Below, piece by piece: positions 58,757 through 64,000 of a stretch of 64,000 bases of DNA. Source of the stretch: Cryptomeria japonica (lineage: Eukaryota; Streptophyta; Pinopsida; Cupressales; Cupressaceae); assembly GCF_030272615.1 (NCBI RefSeq), contig NC_081414.1, forward strand, positions 910,847,009 to 910,911,008. Reading direction: 5' to 3'. Position 1 is the stretch's first letter, and every line of letters starts with the position of its first letter. A program made the translations under genes and the position numbers. Below the pieces are notes generated by a model, which saw only the letters and a list, made by a program, of their open reading frames with translations, was not told where the DNA came from and did no database searches.

Positions 58757-60445
58757 GTTGGGATTTTTGAAGGTTATGGTTGCAACTTGTTCATTGGCAT
58801 CATACAGATGATTTACAGTGTAATTATATGCAGCCTGCGTATAATCAGTGGTATCAGTGCCTTGTCTAGAAGTGGAAGGATCTCTTTGATCTTGTGATGG
58901 AAGTGGATTTTTGAACATCAAATGATCATTATTGGTTGTTTTTGGGTTATGTCCTTCAATTTCAATTTCTCCTCGATCAATAAGATCCTGAATGAGATCT
59001 TTCAATTGGTGACAATTACTTGTCTTGTACCCTCTTCCTTGATGGAATTCACAGTGTTCAGTATCTCTCCACCATGCGGGTTTGACTTGAGGCTCATAGT
59101 TTGATAGCTTAGGTAGAGTGACCAAATTTTGAGAAATGAGTTGTCGCAACACTGTTTCAATGGGTTCCCCTAAGAGAGTGTATGTGCATTTCTGTTTTTG
59201 CTGACGAGGTCTAGGTTCATCATGAGATGTAATGTGACCTTGATTAGAAGGAACATTTGTGTTGTTTTGAGGTGGAGGATTTTGTCCTGCAAACCGAACC
59301 ACAGGTTGTGCATTTTGGATAGTTCGGGCATCCACAACCCCATCGTTGACGACATTCTTGTTTTTATTCCAGAAGTTTGGTTTATCACTGTTGAAGCGTG
59401 GGTGAGGACCATCTTTTGGTTCATTAAAGATTTTGATGAGTCCCTTCTTGACAAGTGCCCTTTCACATTTCAAACCCTTGGTGATCATATCATTAAAAGA
59501 GTCTGTGTCTTTGACATCCAGGTGAAATTCCATTTCTTCGTTTAAGTTGGAAATGAATATTTCCACTAGTTCTCGTTCAGGTAACTAAAGAGAACGTTTG
59601 CTAGACATTTGATGCCATCGTTGCAGGAATACTGAGAATTGTTCACCTGGTTTTTGTTTGGTGTTGCACAGATCAACCATGGTGACGTCGCGTTCAATGT
59701 TATGAGAGTAATGAGCTAGGAACTTCTGGATGAGTTCCTCAAATGTTCTAATGCCACCTGGTAGTCGGGAAAACCATGATGTGGTTGTGCCTCCCAAGCT
59801 TTGAGGAAAAAGGCGCATTAAGTAGGTGTCTTCATATGCCACTTCAAGACAAGCGGAATGAAATTCTCTGACATGATCACGAGGATCTCCCTTTCCTCTA
59901 TATTTTTCAAATTTGGGTGTTTCGAATCTGCGTGGAAATGGCGGCATGTAAAGATTCCTATCAAAAGGATAGGGACAGATGTCATTGAGTGAGAATTGGT
60001 TAATCTTGACACCACTATGAAGTTGTTGGGCGAGATTCTCGACTTGTTGCCGCAACATCTCCATTTCATTTGGAGGAGGAGGAGGTGGTGGATTACCTCG
60101 AGGAATGTTATATCTGATGGGATCTCTACCTCTTTCCTCTTCATGGCAACTTTGTCTTTCTGATGCTTGTCTTAATTGGGCAAGATCAAAGTCAGAGGGG
60201 AGTTTGGCTCCTTCTTGAGCGAGTCTTAAGAAGTGAGCATCTGCATTGCTCCTGAGTATTTCGTCAAACAATCTGTTAAAGAGAGGGTTATGCTGAGCCC
60301 TTTCTATTGTTGCAGGAGTGGGAGTACTTGGGTTTTCGTCATCTGCATTTCCTCCAAGTGCTTCTTGAAATTCATTGAGATTTTCCTCTTCTTCTTCTTC
60401 CCTTTCTATTTCTCATTGCCTAGACTGTGATCGGGTTTGGGCCAT
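58757..60445 (-). pseudogene. gag region of element D
   Basis: Glu-rich N terminus, a proline run (PPPPPP, around 60080), a retrotransposon gag core (RFETPKFEKYRGKGDP, HVREFHSACLEVA, SLGGTTTSWFSRLPGG, FEELIQKFLAHY) and an atypical zinc-knuckle-like cluster, CEFHQGRGYKTSNCHQLK, near 59000-59070. The cluster has the C..H..C.. layout common in Tat-type gag. Two stops fall inside (60413-60415 and 59585-59587). Confidence 0.85.
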
Positions 60446-63093
60446 TTTGTTTATAAGCGTTCTTTTGAAGTTGTGTGAAAATGATGATGAGTTTTTGTTG
60501 AAATGAGAGATTGATGGTTGGTGATTTGTGTTGCACGTGGATCTCTAGCACTTTTAAGGTGGATGTAACCGAAATTCCTTCTTTGAATTGCTTGTTTGTT
60601 TGAGAAGATTTGATGTGATAAGGTGTAGAGAAATTTGAGATGCGTTACAGATTTAACTACCTAGTAATGAGAGGATTCACTCATGAACTAGTTTTAACCT
60701 GCGTAGATGTGTCTCTTAGGATGAGCTTATCCTAGATGTAGAAACAATCTAAAAAGTGATGTGATGTGTTTGATTTCAAGCAATATCTAAAAGAGAACTT
60801 GGGACAAGAACCTCTTAATGTTTTGAGAGTTGGGACGGATTGATGATGAAGTGATGATGTATGAGTGAGATAATGGATGAAATGTTTTCAACTTCAATAA
60901 AAACTTTGTGTTACAAATGGGACAAACTCTATCTCTTCCCTTTCGGGTGTTGGTGGTATTTCTCGAGCTATGTTGTAGGTGATGCAGACGTTTGGGAAGA
61001 AGTTGGGATTAATCTTTCCTCCTTGGTTTTTGTGATAACTCAGAGCTCTATATTGCATAAAAGCTCTGCGGTTCAATGACTCGGAATCAAATTCGTTTGT
61101 TTTGCCTTGAATGTATAGACGCATGCGATGTAGAAAGACTCTATGTGAGACAAAGATTTGTCTATTTATATAGAAGAATTTCCTCCTTTTGATCAAAGCC
61201 TTTGAGCTTAATGGTCTTCTTTTCAAGTTGATATTCTGATGACACTTCTTCTTTCGCAAGATGTGAAGAATGGTCATAAAATTTTGACTCTTTGGGGTTT
61301 GCACTTTGTTTTTGATGTGTTTGGTTGTTTTGAGAAATGTTTGGTTGGATGAATACTTTGTTTTTGGGATTGATTTTTTGATTTTTTTTTTTTCTTTTCT
61401 TTGACAAGAAAATAAAGCAAGCACACAAACACAAGAATGTTGCCTAAAAGGCACAAATGAGTATGGGTCTAGATCAACCCAATCCTTGGACTTGTATATG
61501 ACTCTTCCTTTAGATGTATTTTAAGGTGTATTTCCAAAGCCTGAAGTCGGCTCAATTTGCACTTGGTCTTTAAAACGAACACACTTCAACCACTTTTTAT
61601 CCCTAAGGTCAAATGGCTAGTTGTGATAAATTTAGCCCACATCTTGATATTTCTTCGACTTTGGTACTACATACCTTATGAATCCCGCCGTGGCAGGTAA
61701 GGATGTGATATACTAAGTCTTGCGCGAGTATAACAAATAGATGATCCCTATGATGGGGGAGTCACCACTTTTATCAAGCCACAAGTGACTTTTCAAAAAG
61801 CTATGTTTCTACTCAAGGAAATATGTATGGTGAGTATCTTGGGAGCAAAACCATCTATGCTCTTGCACTAAATTATATCGCAAATATTCTCAATCAATAG
61901 AACGGGTGGGCTACTACTTAAAGGTGTTTGGTCATGTTCGATGTTTTTGGACATAAGTTCATTCTGCAGTGACTCACTTAAGAGCCTTGTAACTGGTGGT
62001 GGGGCCCATTTGTCCTTTCGGCCAGTTACACTATAGGAACAGCTATACCCAAGGCTACAACTTTCGCTCTCACCTGATTTCTATAGCGGCTCGAAAGATT
62101 TACCGCTCGAGGTCGTTCCCAAGAGTATCGATCCCTTGGCAGGCCTCTCTTAAAAAGATAAAAATTTTGAGCGTTACTAACACTTTTCTCTTGCACCTAG
62201 GACCATGAGAGCCAAGGGAGAGGATAGTGTGTGTTAGAGGTAGGACCACTTGACTGACTTTTTGCACAAGCGTGCCAAACACGTAAAACACTTGTTCTTT
62301 TTAATCCATCATTTGCACATGTGATCTAACTATTTGGAGATGTTGCTCCAACAGCCATGGTGTCGTTTTAACTTCAAAGGCAATGTGTTTTGTAATCTAG
62401 AATTCGAAAATCCTGGTCAATTTAATGAAAAACACGTTTTTGCTTGAAGTAAAATTTGTTTGTAAAAAAATCAAAAACAAGTGGTTTGTTCTTTTTACTT
62501 GCCCAAAATTGAAGTGTGGATTGTGAGTTTTAGCTTGATGTAAGGAAAGAAACTTTGTGTGTTGATTTTACGCACCAAAATAAAGATGAATCCTAACTAG
62601 AAAGCAATACAATTTTGTGTTTTTCAAGTTTTTAAGCACCAAAGGACAAATTTGTGATTTTTATGGTGAGTTTTTAACCTGCATGAACAAAAACGTGTTA
62701 GTAAAATTGATGTTCAAGGGGGGCTTCCACAAGCCTAAGAATTTCCTTTTTTGTGGTTACAAGGCGATTTGGACGATATTCTGTTGCAATAGCGCTAGTC
62801 TGCGTTTTAACAGAAGCGTTATTTCACACAGAAGCGCTGAAATAACAAAACTGACAGAGAGTCAAAAGTGCTAAAAGATCTTTAGTAGCGCTAGAAGAAG
62901 AACAGAAGCGCTAGAATAGTGACAAAAGCGCTGAAACTTTTACAATAGCGCTATTGTAAGAGCAATAGCGCTAAAAGAAAAAGTGTCAATAGCGCCAGAA
63001 CGTGTTCAATAGCGCTAAAGCGCAACCTGTGTGACACTTTCAACAATCAAACATGTTAGTTAAAAAAAAAATGAGATGTTTTTGGTGGTTCGA
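60446..63093 (-). other. leader (5' untranslated region) of element D
   Basis: The 2.6-kb stretch between the primer-binding site and the gag start holds no convincing gene; the Lys-rich frame at 60894-61454 is in T-rich DNA and has no recognisable domain. Long leaders are usual in Tat elements. The leader includes a repeat array (62785-63020) and shares words with the leader of element B. Confidence 0.7.
62785..63020. repeat. AGCGCT degenerate array in leader of element D
   Basis: Eleven units at about 20-bp spacing, with plus-strand cores such as CAATAGCGCTA, AGAAGCGCTAGAA and AAAGCGCTGAAA. Where the flanks can be read (CAATAGCGCT), it is in the opposite orientation to the intron array at 48070-48375 (AGCGCTATTG). 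Confidence 0.9.
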
Positions 63094-63111
63094 TTCACGT
63101 CGGGTTCACCA
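63094..63111 (-). promoter_or_regulatory. primer-binding site of element D
   Basis: The plus strand reads TTCACGTCGGGTTCACCA, shaped like a tRNA 3' end with CCA, preceded by GGTTCGA as in a T-arm; the LTR starts 2 bp later. I could not name the tRNA. It differs from the tRNA-Lys-like site of element B. Confidence 0.75.
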
Positions 63112-63113
63112 AA

Positions 63114-64000
63114 TGATGCCCTCCTAAATGGCACAAGGTTAGTAAATGATCAACAACACAAAAAGACACAAAACCGTTAGATTGTTAGTGTTAGTCAATC
63201 AAAAACTAATCTAAAAAGGCATACCAAGAGAGATACTAAAAACATGCTAATATATCTAACTAAAGAAGCAAATATAATGAGGCATCTCCAAATGCCTCTT
63301 AGCATGGTTTTGGTTCCTTTCTCCCTTGTTCCTCTCCTCTCCAAGTTCCAAAATAGTGTAGCTCTTAGCAGCTTTTTGCACTATGGATGCTTATGGAGGA
63401 TTGAGGTTGTAATATTGTGCTTCGAATATGAAATGAGAAGCTAATCCTATGCTATTGATGCTAAAATGATATATTTTAACCAAAATAACAAGGTATTAGA
63501 TGATTATGCTAAAAATGCTCTCTAAAATGTCTATAGCTTAGATGCATACAAGTTTTCAGGATCTGGATTATGAAGAAATGGGCTCTATTTATAGAGAAAA
63601 TGGAGTAATGGATGGTTGAGATTGAGTAATCTCAACAAGGGTCAGGATTGAATGATTTCAAATCCATGTGAGGGCTTTCTACCCAATCCCAGAATGACAA
63701 GTGTCAATGTGAGATAGGTTGAGAGGGGAGGGAATAAGCATTAAATCCCTGATATTACCTTGGGATTTAGAGTCAAGGTTGGTTGAATGAATAAACTCTT
63801 TATTCAAAGAATAAAGCTTTTATCCAATGGATAAACTCTTGTGCAAATGTAAAATGGACGAATATGGTCAAAACAATAAATGTTTGGGGAAACAAGTTTG
63901 AAATAACCATAAATGGTTATGTAAGAGCCATAAATGGTCATGTAAGAGCCTTTAGTGGTCTTTGAAGACTTTGGGGGTTAATTTGTTGAACACACAAAGC
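63114..64000 (-). repeat. 5' LTR of element D (cut by window edge)
   Basis: Matches 46116-47004 from its first base with about 25-30 differences and no large indel. The minus-strand promoter core TATAAATAGAGC is at 63582-63593. Confidence 0.92.

Larger units (their letters stand above)
53150..60445 (-). pseudogene. gag-pol polyprotein of element D, single frame with 13 premature stops
   Basis: One frame runs from ATG at 60443-60445 (MAQTRSQSRQ) to TAA at 53150-53152, 2432 codons including the final stop. Domain order is gag, zinc-knuckle-like cluster, protease, G-patch, reverse transcriptase, RNase H, second RNase H, integrase. Premature stops lie at 60413-60415, 59585-59587, 58754-58756, 58400-58402, 57680-57682, 57581-57583, 56978-56980, 56201-56203, 55682-55684, 55415-55417, 54284-54286, 53648-53650 and 53639-53641. 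Everything between them stays in the same frame, so I see no indel. A single gag-pol frame without a shift is usual for many plant gypsy elements. The copy cannot make the full protein. Confidence 0.9.
46116..64000 (-). mobile_element. Tat-type Ty3/gypsy element D with antisense PMD gene (5' LTR cut by window)
   Basis: Two direct copies of one LTR begin TGATGCCCTCCTAAATGGC at 46116 and 63114. Between them on the minus strand run a primer-binding site, a 2.6-kb leader, a gag-pol frame of 2431 codons, a 2.5-kb spacer, an antisense (plus-strand) two-exon PMD gene, and a polypurine tract. The presence of a second RNase H between the first RNase H and integrase places it in the Tat lineage (Ogre/Retand-like). 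LTR copies differ by about 3% over the 887 bp that can be compared by eye. Total length would be about 18.4 kb if the right LTR is full length. Both coding units are broken by stop codons. Confidence 0.92.

Noticed and set aside
60894-61454. 186-residue minus-strand Lys-rich frame in the leader of element D
   Set aside because: Composition reflects T-rich DNA; no domain, and no comparable frame seen in the leader of element B.
63085-63111. T-arm-like sequence as a tRNA gene
   Set aside because: Only a 3'-end complement next to an LTR; no D-arm or anticodon arm. It is the primer-binding site.
63244-63444. Open frame repeated in both element D LTRs (also opposite strand at 46179-46373)
   Set aside because: Lies within the LTR and is not open in the same frame in both copies; no sign of coding.

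Overview
The window looks like intergenic DNA from a large, repeat-rich land-plant genome. One single-copy-looking gene (a membrane steroid-binding protein) sits among long, AT-rich, nested LTR retrotransposons. The giant Ty3/gypsy elements of the Tat type, the Ty1/copia solo LTRs and the low gene density would fit a gymnosperm such as a conifer, but nothing here proves the taxon.

Layout: 1-6397 is the 3' end of a plus-strand Ty3/gypsy element (element A). It carries a spliced plant-mobile-domain (PMD) gene on the opposite strand, then its 3' LTR. 6410-9108 is a copia solo LTR with a second copia solo LTR nested in it (7139-8641). 9114-21336 is a pile of decayed units: gypsy 3' ends with LTRs at 11940 and 16869, a LINE 3' end (13072-14636), a gag remnant (14679-14918), and the 5' end of a minus-strand relative of element A (leader, primer-binding site, LTR 19869-21336). 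21337-29400 holds only old LTR and copia gag scraps. 29494-33450 is the host gene (two exons, 2.7-kb intron). 33814-40922 holds tandem repeats, copia LTRs and a set of dispersed short palindromes. 40923-42410 is another copia solo LTR. 42550-45840 is a broken coding region of unknown family. 46116 to the window end is a nearly complete minus-strand Tat-type element (element D, at least 17.9 kb): 3' LTR on the left, an antisense two-exon PMD gene, a spacer, a gag-protease-G-patch-RT-RNase H-second RNase H-integrase reading frame, a long leader, a primer-binding site, and the 5' LTR cut by the window edge.

The most notable system is the antisense gene of elements A and D. Both copies keep a 25-codon first exon with shared residues (MPI...HRFERVRR), a phase-0 intron with GT..AG ends, a long PMD exon 2, a TATA box upstream of the start on the antisense strand, and an intron packed with about 20-bp degenerate repeats built on GCGCTA/AGCGCT. 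Similar arrays, in the opposite orientation, lie in the 5' leaders near the primer-binding sites. Both PMD copies and the pol frame of D are dead through stop codons, but the frames are otherwise nearly free of indels, so what is seen is a recently decayed version of a once-coherent arrangement. All comparisons were made by eye within the window; no database was searched.
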